Positions 48,990 to 61,490 are shown, counted from the stretch's first letter. The stretch is DNA of 64,000 nt from Phaseolus vulgaris (GCF_000499845.2 NC_023751.2:10827564-10891563); one strand, 5' to 3'. Notes: generated by a model from the letters alone, not told the origin. Numbers and translations: made by a program.

Positions 48990-51900
48990 TGATTGTCCCA
49001 CAGTAATTAAGACAAGTATTTCATTGATTACGAAGCATCCACGAAATATTAGTCCTAGCAGTAAACGCAGCACAAACCAAGATAGAATCACATTCAAGCC
49101 AAACATTAGTAAGTTCCATCTTTTGATGTTCCTTCATAGCATGTATAACTCCATAAAACTCAGCAACCAAAGCAGTCTGAACTTCAAGAAACCCTGAAAA
49201 AGCACCAATAAATTCTCCCATACTCCCACGAAAAATACCTCCACAAGTAGCAAGACCAGGATACCCCTAGCAGCCCCATCCGTGTTAATTTTAACCCAGC
49301 CTGGTGAAGGAAATTCTCATCTAACAGGAAGAGGACGAAGAACTTTCCCACTACGAGTCTTAATACCAAAAAACTTAATAACGTTGAAATCCAACATATC
49401 ATTCTTCATTGAAGCTTTAGACGAATTTCCCACTAGACAAGTTAATGTTTAATTACCGAAATAGCCTTAGAAACCTCAATCTTATCCTGAAATCTAGCAT
49501 AATTTCTCATACGCCATATCATCCATATAGAAAAGGTTGTCACAACCTGGTGAAGGAAATTCTCATCTAACAGGAAGAGGACGAAGAACTTTCCCACTAC
49601 GAGTCTTAATACCAAAAAACTTAATAACGTTGAAATCCAACATATCATTCTTCATTGAAGCTTTAGACGAATTTCCCACTAGACAAGTTAAATGTTTAAT
49701 TACCGAAATAGCCTTAGAAACCTCAATTTTATCCTGAAATCTAGCATAATTTCTCATACGCCATATCATCCATATAGAAAAGGTTGTCACAACAAGCTTA
49801 ATCAATTTAACCAAAGGACTACCATCACTCTTAATAAAAGAAAGAAGATCATCCTTATTAAAGAAATGAGAAGTAAGAAAAATTTGTCGAACCCAACTCC
49901 AAATATGTAATGCATTAGAACATTCAAAAAATAGATGTTGAATAGATTCTTCATACTTTTCACAAAGCGTACACATAGAACATATATGCAAACCCTTATT
50001 CTAAATATGCTAATCTGTAGGAAGTCGCCCATGAAAATTTTTCCAAAGTACTAGAGTTTTGGAAGGCGGAATAGATGAAGACCAAATGAACTTACCCCAA
50101 CCACATGGAACTCCTGGTTCCAAGAAAAAAGTCCTAGCCGATTTAAGAGTGAAACGACCAGACTCATCTAGAGTCCAATTAGGAATATCTTGTTCCTCTC
50201 TAACCATGATATGATTAAAAAAACTGCGGCATCTGCTGTAAAGATAAGGGAATATTCCAATCATAACCTGACCAAAATTGAGAGACTGTATCCGGAATGC
50301 TAGCCCCATCGGATAACCCTGCAATATTTGCTAAAGAAGTAGTAGAACACCATTTATCATTCCAGAAATTAATAAAAGAACCTGTACCAACAATCCAAAA
50401 AGTATAATCAAGTATGATAGAATAAAATTGCTTAATTCCAAGCCAAAGAGAGGAGGATCTATAAACCATTCTAAACTCGTATTTTGATTTAAGAACTCTG
50501 GCTTTCAAGAGTAAAGACCAAGGTTTTTTGCTATAAGCAAAGTTCCAAGCAAGCTTAAGAAGATATGCATTATTTTCATGATGAAGATTAATAATATTCA
50601 AGCCTCCATCCTCAAGAGGTGAACAAATTTTCGCCCAATTAACGGTAGCGATACCTTTTTTCATAATATCACCAGTCCAAATAAAATTCTGACACCACTG
50701 CTTAACTTGCTTAATAAGTGAAACAGGCCATTTATACATATTAAAACTATAAGTTAGAAATCCAGTAATCACTGTATTGACCAGCTGGATCTGACCCATC
50801 ATGCTAAGAGATTTACCTTTCCAAGATGCTAGCTTCAATTTGACTTTATCAGCCAAAGGTTGAAGAAATCGACATTTTGGAGCACCAACAAAGATAGGCA
50901 CTCCTAAATAATTGAAAGGCAAACAACCATGACTACAAGAAAGAATATTTTGAATTTTTGTAACAAATCTTGGAGAATTATCCATGGTGAAGAAACTACT
51001 TTTAGAGTTATTAATATATTGACCAGAAAAATCACCATATGTTTTAAGAAAAGTACTCAAATTTCGAAGAGACTTAATATCCCCCCTACAAAAATAAAAA
51101 TGTCATCAACATACAAAATATGAGAGGGAGTGAGATAACCTTTTGGACTAGCCATATTTAAAATCTTCTTATCATTCACAAGCTTAGAGATACCTCTACT
51201 AAGAACTTCCTCTGCAAGATAGAAAAGTAAATGAGACAATGGATCACCTTGTCTTACACCTCGACTGCAAGGAAAAAAACCCACCAAACTACCACTTATT
51301 ATGATAGAAAGCATAGCTGAACGGAGAATTGTACTAATCCAACTGACAAACGAGGGGTGACAACCAAAGCGTTTAAAAACTAATAATAAGAACTTCCAAC
51401 TCATAGTGTCAAAAGTTTTATGAATATCAACTTAGTAAGCCACATTACCTCCTCTAACCTTTTTAGAAAGCATGTCAATAGCTTCAAAAGCAATACCAAT
51501 GCAATCCTGAATTTGTCTACCCTGCACAAACCCATATTGATTAGGAAAAATGATTCTAGCAACCACAAGAGCAAGCCTATCCGCCAGTATCTTGGAAATA
51601 ATTTTAAATTTGAAATTAGCAACAGCAATTGGCCTGTAATCTTTAATGGAATCAGCACCCTGAATCTTAGGAATAAGAGATACCACATTACTGTTTATTC
51701 CAGGGAGAACCCAATTTTGTTTAAAGAACTGTTGAACAACATTACAAACATCTATCCCAATAATTTCCCAGCAAGAATGATAGAAAACACCACCAAAACC
51801 ATCAGGACCAGGAGCACTATTACCGTTAAGATTAAAAACAACATTTTTTATTTCAGAAAAATCAGGACATTTAATCAACATCATATTCTCCTAAGAGGAA

Positions 51901-52552
51901 ACCATCGTAGGAATATAAATACCAATAAAATCTTCCATATTATCAGTATCCAGAACATTAGAAATAGACTCAGCATAAAGATTTTTATAAAAGTCCAAAA
52001 TATGATCCTCAATGATTTTAGGATCCTCCGTAACCTCATTATCAATCCGTAGACGATGAATCCCACTAGAATTATTTCTCCTTTTGACCACAGCATGGAA
52101 AAAAGCGGTATTTCGATCTCCATCCTTGAACCATAACATCTTAGCACTTTCTTTCCCAGAATACACCAAGGCCCTGTGAAGAAACTAAGATCCCTCCACA
52201 AAAATCGTCTAGACAAGTATGTGTTAGCACCATAAACACCTGCAAAGCTAAAACTTTTATCCTGCAAAAGACAAGTTACAGAGATAAATTGATCATTAAC
52301 CAAGAAATTTTGGACAAGATTAGGAACCGACAAACACCAAAGCTTAGCAACTTTATTAACAATAGGAGACGTAGCCACCAAATGCATATTAATAGATTTG
52401 AAAAGGACGTCGAAAGCATTAGTGTACGACATCATGGGTTCAACAAGAAAAACCAGGAGAGGTTTATGTAGGTTAAGTAAACTAAGCAACATCTCCACAG
52501 TTTTGTGGTTTCCCAATCCTTTGACATTCCAAAAAAATGAAGAGACCTTCAT
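48990..52552 (-). pseudogene. LINE ORF2 (endonuclease-RT-zf-RVT-RNase H), broken
   Basis: Starts at 52552 with MKVSSFFWNVKGLGN (endonuclease N-terminus). The frame then jumps within about 130 residues to KMLWFKDGDRNTAFFHAVV, a segment normally far downstream, so most of the nuclease including its G-D-F-N region is deleted. Reverse transcriptase: SAPGPDGFGGVFYHSCW, LIPKIQGADSIKDYRPI, then an in-frame stop at about 51434, RQGDPLSHLLFYLAEE and YVDD at 51103-51114, followed by a frameshift near 51080. The zf-RVT part lies at 49850-50200 and the RNase H-like end (VWLECDSILVCAAF) at about 49040-49120. At least six breaks. Confidence 0.85.
49301..49793. repeat. 246 bp tandem duplication within the LINE
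   Basis: 49301-49546 is repeated at 49547-49793, starting CTGGTGAAGGAAATTCTCAT, with a one-base insertion (GTTAATG versus GTTAAATG) and a C/T change. It breaks the RNase H-proximal reading frame. Confidence 0.85.
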
Positions 52553-53317
52553 TGCGACGTTGTAGAGAGAACTGCCTTAGCAGTTTTCCTGGATTTACCA
52601 GTCCCCTTAGGTGGTCTCCCTGGTTTTCTTTTAGTGTGAATTGTTTCCTCCCCATTATCACTGTCATCCTCCTTCATGTCATTAGAGTCAGCCCAAAATT
52701 TTGAAACAACCTGATTTTCAATATGATCAGAATTAATTCCAGCAATGGTAGGCGAAATAGTGGTCCTCCCTTGTTCCTGTTCATTAGAAGGTGTCTTCTG
52801 AGAAGGTTTATGTTGAGGCCCAAGAACACGACCCTGGTCATGGATCACCCGACACTGAGCAAGCTCGTGCCCAATCATCTTACAATAAGAGGAAAATGGA
52901 GGGAGCCATTTATATTCCACACCAGCTACAAAAGCAAAGTTTGGACGTTCAACCAAGAGGTGATCAGGAAGAGGGGACAACATATCAATATCCACCAGCA
53001 CTCTAGCAAACATACCCCTATTCTTTCTCATAGTATGCTCATCCAAAGACAAAGGAGTATCAAGGCCTCTGACGATGGAAAATATTGTCCTTGGTTTCCA
53101 ATACTCCAAAGGCAAATGGTAAATTCTAACCCAGGTCTGAGCTTTGGTACTCCTCATGGTAGCTGAGACAAAGTCTTTTGTCCAGGCAAACAGTCTCAAT
53201 AAACCAGGAGATAACTTCAGGGAACCCATCCCGAGGGCCCATCGCATGTCTTCTATAGAAGTAGAACTCAAACTCATAGAAACCCTTTCCAAGAGGAATT
53301 GCTTTCCATGGTCCAAG
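52549..53317 (-). pseudogene. LINE ORF1 remnant (DUF4283 plus zinc knuckle)
   Basis: Encodes TWVRIYHLPLEYWKPRTIF and a YKWLPPFSSYCKMIGHELAQC knuckle in which the first Cys is Ser, then a basic RKPGRPPKGTGKSRK tail. A frameshift near 53270 separates it from PWKAIPLGKGFYEFEF, and sequence further upstream is missing: the usual 5' truncation of a LINE. Its end overlaps the ORF2 start by 4 bases. Confidence 0.8.
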
Positions 53318-53329
53318 AGAAACTAATTT
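53318..53329. repeat. Target-site duplication of the LINE, right copy
   Basis: AGAAACTAATTT, same as 48640-48651. MITE sequence resumes immediately after it. Confidence 0.75.
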
Positions 53330-53527
53330 AGAAACCAATAATTTTTTTAGTTTCTAAAATGATCTTTAATTTAATTACTATAGCAATTAATTATTTTCTA
53401 TCTCTAAAATTAATTTTTATTTAATGATTTTCTTGTATTGAATATAAACATTTATCACCTATTAATATTTTTTACATAAAGTAAATACAATTGTAAAAAA
53501 AATATTAGGAAAACCATAAAATAGAAC

Positions 53528-53826
53528 CCAATTTTTAGAAACAAAAAATAATTAGTTGCTAGTGACTAAATTATAGACTAAAAAAATTATTTCTAAATTA
53601 GTTTCTATTATTGTTAGATGATTTTTAAATTGATATCTACTTAACAACCAAGGTTTTTGCTACCAAATTTGAAATCTAAATAATTGGTATAGCTAATTAG
53701 ATATCAATTTAAAAACTATTTAACAATAATAGAAACTAATTTAGAAACCAATTTTTTTTTAGTTTATAAAATAGTCTCTAATTTAGTCACTATAACAACT
53801 AATTATTTTTTGTTTCTAAAAATTGG
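53528..53826. mobile_element. Foldback MITE, intact relative
   Basis: The left arm from CCAATTTTTAGAAAC (53528) is inverted at 53812-53826 (GTTTCTAAAAATTGG). Complementarity continues inward over about 120 bp per arm, broken only by scattered mismatches, so a single strand would form a long hairpin. A weaker match of arms continues outside to about 53507 and 53846. No ORF. Confidence 0.7.
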
Positions 53827-53846
53827 TTTATATTCCATGATTTTCT

Positions 53847-54493
53847 TACAATGTGTTGATATATTGAGAATCTTATATTAGATTATAATTAAAGAAAAAA
53901 ATATTTTTTAATTGAAATCAAACAATATTGAAATTACACTTAGTCATGTATATGTCTGAGTCATATATACACTTAAATACACTTATGTCTGTGTAGTTAT
54001 TAAAGTAATAATTTTTAAAAATTGATGTAGTACTTGAACTTATTTAAATCCTCTAAAAGCAATAGTTTATATTTTTTTTAAAATGATAAATATTTTTTTG
54101 TCTTTAATTTTCTCAATACTTGTTTTGGAAGGGAAAAGATTCTTTTACATTCCCACACAATAAAAAATACTCTTGACATCACATTATAATAATAATATAA
54201 TATTTAAAATTAAAAAGTAAATTAATTAAAATATTATTTCATTGATTTGTGAAGTAGGGAGATTTTACATGTTGAAAGAGTAGACAAAAAACATTGGAAG
54301 AACTAAAACTACAGAAATTAGTATATTTTCAAAAAGAAAAAAACTGCGGCGATGATGGCGGCTTTGTTTTCTAAAGTCTGTGTGCTGTCTGAAACTGTGT
54401 GAATTTATTTATTTACACTGAAATTATAAGCGTGTGTAGAAGCTGATTTTCATGATCGTTATCACTGAACAACTATAACTTTTGGATGACACA
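53847..54493. other. Intergenic, AT-rich, upstream of copy 2
   Basis: Nothing recognised apart from AT-rich sequence. Confidence 0.45.
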
Positions 54494-54600
54494 TTGGCAA
54501 TTGTCATCACAAATAAAAAACCTGCCAAGAGATAAGATAAACAGGTCGGAGCTTTGTCATCACACTAAACCACCACTTATATATATATATATATATAATA
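54494..54600 (+). promoter_or_regulatory. Promoter region of copy 2, conserved with copy 1
   Basis: TCACAAATAAAAAACCTGCC and GAGATAAGA match the block upstream of 46037. A (TA)n stretch at 54578-54600 replaces the copy 1 TATA box. Confidence 0.55.
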
Positions 54601-54676
54601 TACCTTATACAACTTTCTTCATATCAAGAAATTAGGTCGTTTGGAAAAGACAGACAAAGAAAGAATTTCAGCAACA

Positions 54677-55392
54677 ATGGGTTCTCTTATGGCAGGATGG
54701 GATTCTCCAACCTTGGATCCTGAATCGGGTACGCATACTAAGTGTTATCATAATACTATGTTACACTTACACACGTGATTTTTCTAACTAGGGTTCTTAT
54801 TTTTTACTGTTTCGGCAACAATAAAGAGGAATCGATCACTCACAAATGAAGAAATTAATGCTTACTGGACAGCAAAGAAGGAGACAGAGTTAGAACACCT
54901 GAGAGCTATTTCCAAATTTTCCCAGACTACTCAGGTTTTACTTCTAAATTTACAACATCAATTAATTTTCACCTCTGCAATAAGTGTCAGAGATTTATGT
55001 TTATTATGGATAATTGACAGAGCCACGCATTCAAAGATTCAGAGAATTCTCAGAAGTCCTTGGGCAGCAGCATTAAGGAGTCCTTAGGCATGAATGTTGA
55101 CACAAGCAGTTTGGAGCAGCTTATGAACAAAAGTTGCTGGTAAATTAAATTGCTACATTAACTAGTTTAATAAAATAGATAATAATAAGAACTGCATTGT
55201 AATTGCAGAATTGGAGTACTATTTTTAATGTTAGAAAATGATTGGTTTGAGTGCAGGTGGACAAAGAGCAGCTGGGCATTTCTGAATGAAGCACCAGTGA
55301 TGGAAGCTTCTTCAAACAAGTATCTTTCACAGTTTGAGGTGGCTAACTTGGGATCATCCAAAATTAATACAAGAAGTGGAATTAGGGCGTGA
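54677..55392 (+). CDS. Uncharacterised small plant protein (MGSLMAGWDSP family), copy 2 with altered acceptor
   Basis: Paralogue of 46037-46742. Exons by alignment: 54677-54728, 54816-54934, 55021-55139, 55257-55392 (141 aa). The base pair before exon 2 is GG (CGGC at 54813-54816) where copy 1 has AG (GCAG), so the aligned site cannot be a normal acceptor. A good acceptor TTTCTAACTAG at 54781-54791 lies 24 bases upstream and stays in frame; it would add G-F-L-F-F-T-V-S and give 149 aa. Downstream AGs at 54825-54828 would shift the frame. Conserved blocks KRNRSLTNEEINAYW and WWTKSSWAFLNEAPV are kept, so it is probably functional with the shifted site or else recently impaired. Confidence 0.75.
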
Positions 55393-57590
55393 TATCAATA
55401 TTTCCTAATGTTTTGTGTAATGCTTTCTGTTTTGTCATAACAACTGTATATATATGGTTTGTCTGAAAAAACAATATTGGTTTACTTTGTGATTAAGGAA
55501 ACATTGCTGTGTTTCTTTGTTTTATCGGATATATATAAACCTAAATGACTTGTTATAAAAAGAATGTCATTTTATTTATTTGCTGATTTGTTAGTATTTT
55601 TTTATAAGTTAAAATACTAAATTTTCAAATATATTATAATAATTATCATAAAAAATATAATATTGATAATATTATTCCTATAATAATAAATTATACTTAA
55701 TAATGATACTGATTATTTTTATAATAACTATTATTATTATAACTCACTATAATAATAAAAAATAATCATATAAACAAATTTAATCAAAATACGTGGAAAA
55801 TATGATGATATTAAATAAAATCATTAACTTTTAGAAGTACTTTAAAATTTATACTTAAAATAAATTTAAATCAGTATATTAAAACTAAACATTTTTTTTA
55901 CATGCAGAACTCACGAATATGGAATAAGATGAAATGGGTTTTGTCTCTTTAAAATATGTAAAGTTTAGTTTCTTTAATTTTAAGGTTGTCCTTTAAATAC
56001 TAATTAAATAAATTTTGTTTCTTTTATAAAAAAAATTAGAGAATTTAAAAGCATTATATTTTAAAATTAGAGAGAAAAATATTTTAATGAAAGTAAAATT
56101 GAAATTATAGATTTATAGAAGAAAAAAAACTTATTTTATTCATACAAACCCTAACCATCAAATAAATGGGCCAGTAAACCTTCAGATTTGGACTTGATAC
56201 AGGCCCAATATAATGTAGCCGATACAATGGGTCACCTTAGTCCAAGTTGGATCTGGTTGACAAGATAGTAGGCACAACCAATAATAAGTTCATTAAAAAA
56301 TAAAATTTTAATATAATCTTTTTTTTTTAATTTCCCATTTAATTTCTTTTGCCCAAATTTTAAGTTACCTGTCTTAAGTTGAATTGGTTTTTCAAATTTT
56401 ATCTTAGTTTTAGTTTTTGAGAAAACAATAAATAACAATAATAAATAAAAGAAAATATTTCAATTATATTTTATTATATAAGTAAAATAATGCAAGCTTA
56501 AATATATGAATATAGATCATACAACTTTATAATTGCACTTAACCATATTAATTCAAAATAAATAATTAGTAAAAAATTTGTTAATAAAAGTATTTTTGAT
56601 AAATAAGTATAGGTTATATGACAAATTTACAAATGTAAACAAGTATTTTTATTTGTGCGACGCACAATATTTTTTAGAATGAAAAATAATGATTACTAAT
56701 AAAAATAGTTTTTATATCACTTAAAAAAATTAATAACGTGTATTATTTTTTATTTCAATCATAATAATAATGATAACAACAGCAATTAAAAAAAAGTAAT
56801 ACACTGTAAAATGATCTATAATAGTATTTATTACTATTCAAATTTTATTTCCAAAATCATTTAACTTAATGCAATATATTGAGCTTTGAATAGACTGAAC
56901 AAATAAATTAACTGTCTAACAATATTATTGTGCATTAGTTGTAATAAATAATTTAACTTCCCTAATAATGTGAATAATAACAAATAATATAGAAAGAATA
57001 ATGTCGCCGGTAGTGATTGAAAATGTTTTATCTTAACAATGTCTAGTTAACAAATATTTACTTTGATCAAAAGTAAATGTAAATTTTGATTATTTGTATC
57101 CAAGAAATTATGAATAACTTCAAAATCATTGTGAAATTCATCAAATTGTATTTCATTGAATAAGTAATTACGAAGTTAAGTATAATAAATAAAAAATAAA
57201 TATATTATAATTACAATATACCTAATATATGTGATTGAATGTTATATGTCTTTGATTTTAAAGAATTTGAAATATTTGTTATACATCGCGTTTTTAGATA
57301 TGTTAGTTATCTTTATTTTAAATTAAAATAAGTATTTGTTATCATTTTCTACAAATAATAGCATTTAGTTGATCATGTGAAAATTAGTTGCAAAAGATAA
57401 ATTCAAACTTTGGAAAGCAATGGACCTTAATTCTTGATTCTTGAAAAACACAAAGATATTGTGTACCGGTCTGCACCGAACAATCAAAGGCTGCACATTA
57501 AATGACTTAATTAAATAATGAACATGGTTACACGTGGTGGAAAATAAACGGTTACAACTTTCGTTGAATAAGTCAAACACATTTTGTAGA
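55393..57590. other. Intergenic, AT-rich
   Basis: Very AT-rich 3' flank. No frame, RNA gene or delimited repeat is supported. Confidence 0.5.
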
Positions 57591-57925
57591 GCACTCCCTA
57601 GATATCAGGAAGCCACCAGGCACGACCCAGAGACCACTAAGCATGTCTTTAGCAATTGGTTACTTGGCCCACAGAGCTAAGGCCCAAGTCAACTTACTAA
57701 AAGAACTTTTGAGAGGGGGGAAAGGTACGTTTTCATACTATCAAAGAATCTCATTGAGCACTAGCGCTGACTTGAGCGTCAGAGTGCAATCGCAGGTACC
57801 CTCGCCGACCGATCGAAGCACGCGAAAAGGAAGAGAGAGTTGAAGAATTGGAAAGCTAAAGACACGGCAACCATTGTGTATCGACGTGGATCAATATTAC
57901 TCAGCCCCTGACATCCATACAGGTA
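57591..57925 (+). mobile_element. LTR-retrotransposon remnant, related to 7745
   Basis: A local GC-richer block. GGTACGTTTTCATACTATC is followed by CGCTGACTTGAGCGTCAGAG and CGCAGGTACCC, the same R/U5-like signature as at 8003-8050. It has no coding part and fades into AT-rich DNA on both sides. Confidence 0.5.
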
Positions 57926-57989
57926 CATATTGAAAATTGTCTTATTTGAAATTTGAAAGAAAGAACTAAATTCATTATTGGGATAAATA

Positions 57990-58490
57990 TATTTTCATAA
58001 TTTTTTTTCCTATGTAATATCAGTAACCATAAATAATATTTTCGTCCAAATCATTAACTTGCAACCTTGTCTCATTACAAATATCATTTGCTTGATTAAT
58101 ATTTTTTAAAAACATGATAGGTACACAAACTTTCAACTTTAGATGATGATTTGGTATCCTTAAACATTTAATTTCATTTAAGAATTTCGATGGACCTTAA
58201 ATTTTCCAATCTTCATCCGATTGGCAAAGCGTATTTGAACTTAAACAACAAAATAATTGACCACTTATTAAAGATAAAATGACATCATTAACTTGTTCCA
58301 CAAATTTAATTGTGGGACAAAACATTGTTTCATAATCAATTTTTTTAGAAGACACCATATTATACAAAAGTCAAGGATAGACAAACTCAACCAGTGATAA
58401 TAAAGGTGATTCACTATTTTCAAGTAAAAGATTTTGTGGTATATCGACAATGTCCTCACCATTTTCATCCACCTTCAATTTTTAGATTCC
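57990..58490 (-). pseudogene. Helitron-type PIF1-like helicase remnant
   Basis: The minus strand reads GEDIVDIPQNLLLENSESPL, then CPTIKFVEQVNDVILSLI, SDEDWKI, PSKFLNEIKCLRIPNHHLKL and DICNETRLQVNDL. This is the order found in the C-terminal half of plant PIF1-like helicases carried by Helitrons. In-frame stops occur after F-V-Y-P and after D-W-K-I. The upstream part (58490-59000, higher coordinates) looks like a further decayed continuation without clear motifs. Helitron ends (TC...CTRR) were not located. Confidence 0.75.
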
Positions 58491-58999
58491 AATAAGGAAA
58501 TTTTTTTTATATCTAATTCACTTTCACTACATTTGGATGTATTTAATTTCATATTTTATGAAAGTTTTAAGACTTTGCCACATTAATAAATTTAATACTT
58601 GACATATTGAACTCCATTTTTTTATAAAACTCCATCTAACAATAACTTCAAAGTATAATTCAAAACTACATTTGATTTGGACATTGTATCCATCACCAAT
58701 AACATAACAAATAACCTTAAGAGTTGTTTTTCATAAGCAAATTGACTTGCTTATTTTATCGCATGAATGAATTTCTTACCATTCATCAATAGTTCCAAAG
58801 CATAAGCATAAGAAGCCTATTTGTATGTTTCAAAAATTTATCCATTAACCATTTTGATGTTATCATGATAAATACAACACTTTTAAATTATCAATAATAT
58901 TTTTATATAATGCGGCTTCATATATCCACGAGGAACATAAAGTAAGTTTATCAATGTTGTAATCTTGCTTCCTTAATTTCTCAATCTCTTCATTGAAAC

Positions 59000-61490
59000 A
59001 TTGAGAGAAACTTGTTTGAAAAATTAGAACAAGTCAAATTTCTTATTTCATCATAAATTTTATTAACCTCAAATCAAGCTAAAAACATTTTATTAATGTC
59101 TCTGTATTAGTTGAGGAGTCAAACTACATTTTTAACCGATCAGATTTTCAAATAGAGTAAATTCGTCTTAGGTGTTGAATCAGATGTTAGTATCTGGTAG
59201 GACTTAATACGAGTCTTCTGGAAGACGTTGTTTTATTTGTTGAATATCCTGGATATGTAGATCCATGTGGGATCTATGTGATTGTTTTATGTTTGAATTT
59301 GAAGAATATTTAATAATTGAAAAATTGATCAATGTAATTTGGTTTGCTCTTTTGATTGAATTGTGTATATTATAAGATTTATTTTCACTAGCTTATTTTC
59401 TGATTGGTGTATTGATCATTTGGTTTGTATGGGAATGGTCACATGATGTATTCTTTGTAGATGTAGGCTTGAGTGTCTTAAGTGATTCTCTTTGGGTTCA
59501 GTTAGGAGTATTCTGTATAGACATATTTGGAAATATGTTTATTGAGGAAAGTTAAAAGTTGTGTTTATGTATAAGGATTGGACCACTCCTCAAGTGGTTC
59601 ATATTTAATTCATTTTTTATTGTCGATAAAATAAACTAACTTACCCTTACTTTTTCTTGTTGTGTTTAAAGTATGATGATTGTATTATATACACAAACAA
59701 ATGATCATAAAGATCCATTAGAATCGATAAGACTTTATAATTTTATTTTGAGCTATGAATTATAAATATTTATATTTCTAATTCTAATAATATATTATGA
59801 ATGTTTTGAAAAAAAAATTCTAAATTTATATAAAAATAGATAACACTTTAGATATATAGTTAGATATATTTTGGATGTTACAAATAGTAAAGATTATATC
59901 AATTTTATCATCGCATTTAAACTTCCTGTCAACATGGAAAGTGTTAATCTTTATTTTTCAAAAAAACAATAAATAAATAAGAAAGTATATAAAACATATA
60001 AGAAAATATTTGAATGATGTACTATTATATAATTAACAATAATATAAGTTTATATATATATATATATAATATAAAACTTTACAGCTGCAGTTAAACATCT
60101 GAATTCAAATAATTAATAACAAATTTGTTTAATCAAAAATATTTTTGAGAAACAAGTATGAGTTATATGATAAATTTATAAATATAAAATATATAAAAAT
60201 ACAACCTGGGTAGTTATAAATTTATGAATAATTTGCTTTTAGACCAAGAAACACTTAGAAATACTGTGCTGAGATAAAATTAAAAAAAATGAGACAATAA
60301 AGTATTACAATCATGAAAAACAAAAATCGTTATTGATGAGGAACTTTCTTCTTAAATGAAGAAAGATAGGAGAGGAAAGTGTATAATCGATTACGATTAT
60401 ATTTTAATATAATCTTATTTAGAATTTGATTATAATAAAATACATAATTTAAATAATAAATAATATATATTTTTAATTCAAAATTTGATATTATATATAT
60501 TTATTTATTTCTATATAAATTTATATATATTTTTATTACATCAATTTCCAGTTGTCTCTCCCCTTTTTTTCACTATTTTTTTTTAATTCAAATAACCTTT
60601 TTTATTTTCCTTTTCTCTTTTTTTTCTTTCATTTTCCACCCTCCTTACAATCCAACAGATAATGTTTTCTAATTACATAAAAAAAAATACATATTTCTAT
60701 AATATATTAAATGACAATTTTTTTTGTTTTACATTTAAATATTATAATAATAATAATAATAGTAAATATACAATAAAAAATATTATAAGTCTCTATTTTC
60801 TTCCCTTTTTTCTTAAGCTAAATATTTTTCATTTTTACCTTTCTTTTAAATGTTTTTCTTCCTTGATTTATCCTTTACTTCCTCTGTATTTGTTTATTAG
60901 GGACAATGATGATAAAATATTTGATATATCATGACCAGTTCAATGTTGTGTCACATTCTGATCCTTAGAAAAAAACACATTTTCCTTTGATCCTAAAACT
61001 GTCCACATACATTGAACCTAAGAAACCCTGTTTTCCTTCTAGAAGTTACGGGACCCTCCATCAAACAAACACCAATTGAAAGTTGAATTGAAGGTTAACC
61101 ACTATAAATGAAATATGTTCAAAATATGGCTGTTTAAACTTTTAAAATTCCAATTCAATGTTATTTTTGTTATATTTTTTAGATTCCTAATTCTTTATCA
61201 TCCAATATGTAAGGAGAATAGACCATTAATTTGTTCTTCATTAATTTGTTCTATAGATTATTTATGTGATTTATTTATTTTAATTTCTATTTAAGATAGA
61301 GAATATTATATTAGGATGAAATTGGTGGTTTATTCACACAAAAATAAAAACGGTGAAGTAGTTTTTTAAACTATTACCAAGAGAATCATGCATAAATTCA
61401 ATCAAATAACTTTATAACATTAATCATTTGGTAAAACGGTTTGGTCCAAACAATTTAAAATCTTTATAAAATTCTATATTCATGTTGTTC
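59000..61490. other. Intergenic; dispersed repeat tail near 59583
   Basis: ACTCCTCAAGTGGTTCATAT ... TTTTTATTGTCGATAAA at 59583-59633 resembles 14511-14553. A (TA)n run is at 60052-60069. The 60662-60934 open frame is low-complexity and not called. Confidence 0.45.

Larger units (their letters stand above)
48652..53317 (-). mobile_element. L1-type LINE, 5'-truncated and inactivated
   Basis: Non-LTR retrotransposon on the minus strand, 3' end at 48652 (T-run = poly(A) tail), 5' end at 53317, flanked by a 12 bp duplication. Order on the minus strand: DUF4283/zinc-knuckle ORF1 remnant, start of the apurinic-type endonuclease, reverse transcriptase with YVDD, zf-RVT domain and RNase H-like domain. 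Numerous stops and frameshifts, an internal deletion of the endonuclease and a 246 bp internal duplication show it cannot move by itself. Confidence 0.88.
48517..53441. mobile_element. Foldback MITE split by a LINE insertion
   Basis: The MITE left end (48518-48534, CAATACAAGAAAATCAT) is matched exactly inverted at 53424-53440. Removing 48652-53329 leaves an element of about 247 bp. A whole relative of the same family stands at 53528-53826. The interior matches it in the block AGCTAATTAGATAT(T/C)AATTTAAAAAC. Confidence 0.75.

Noticed and set aside
51420..52052. 210-codon plus-strand frame
   Set aside because: It is antisense to the LINE reverse transcriptase and has no recognisable domain.
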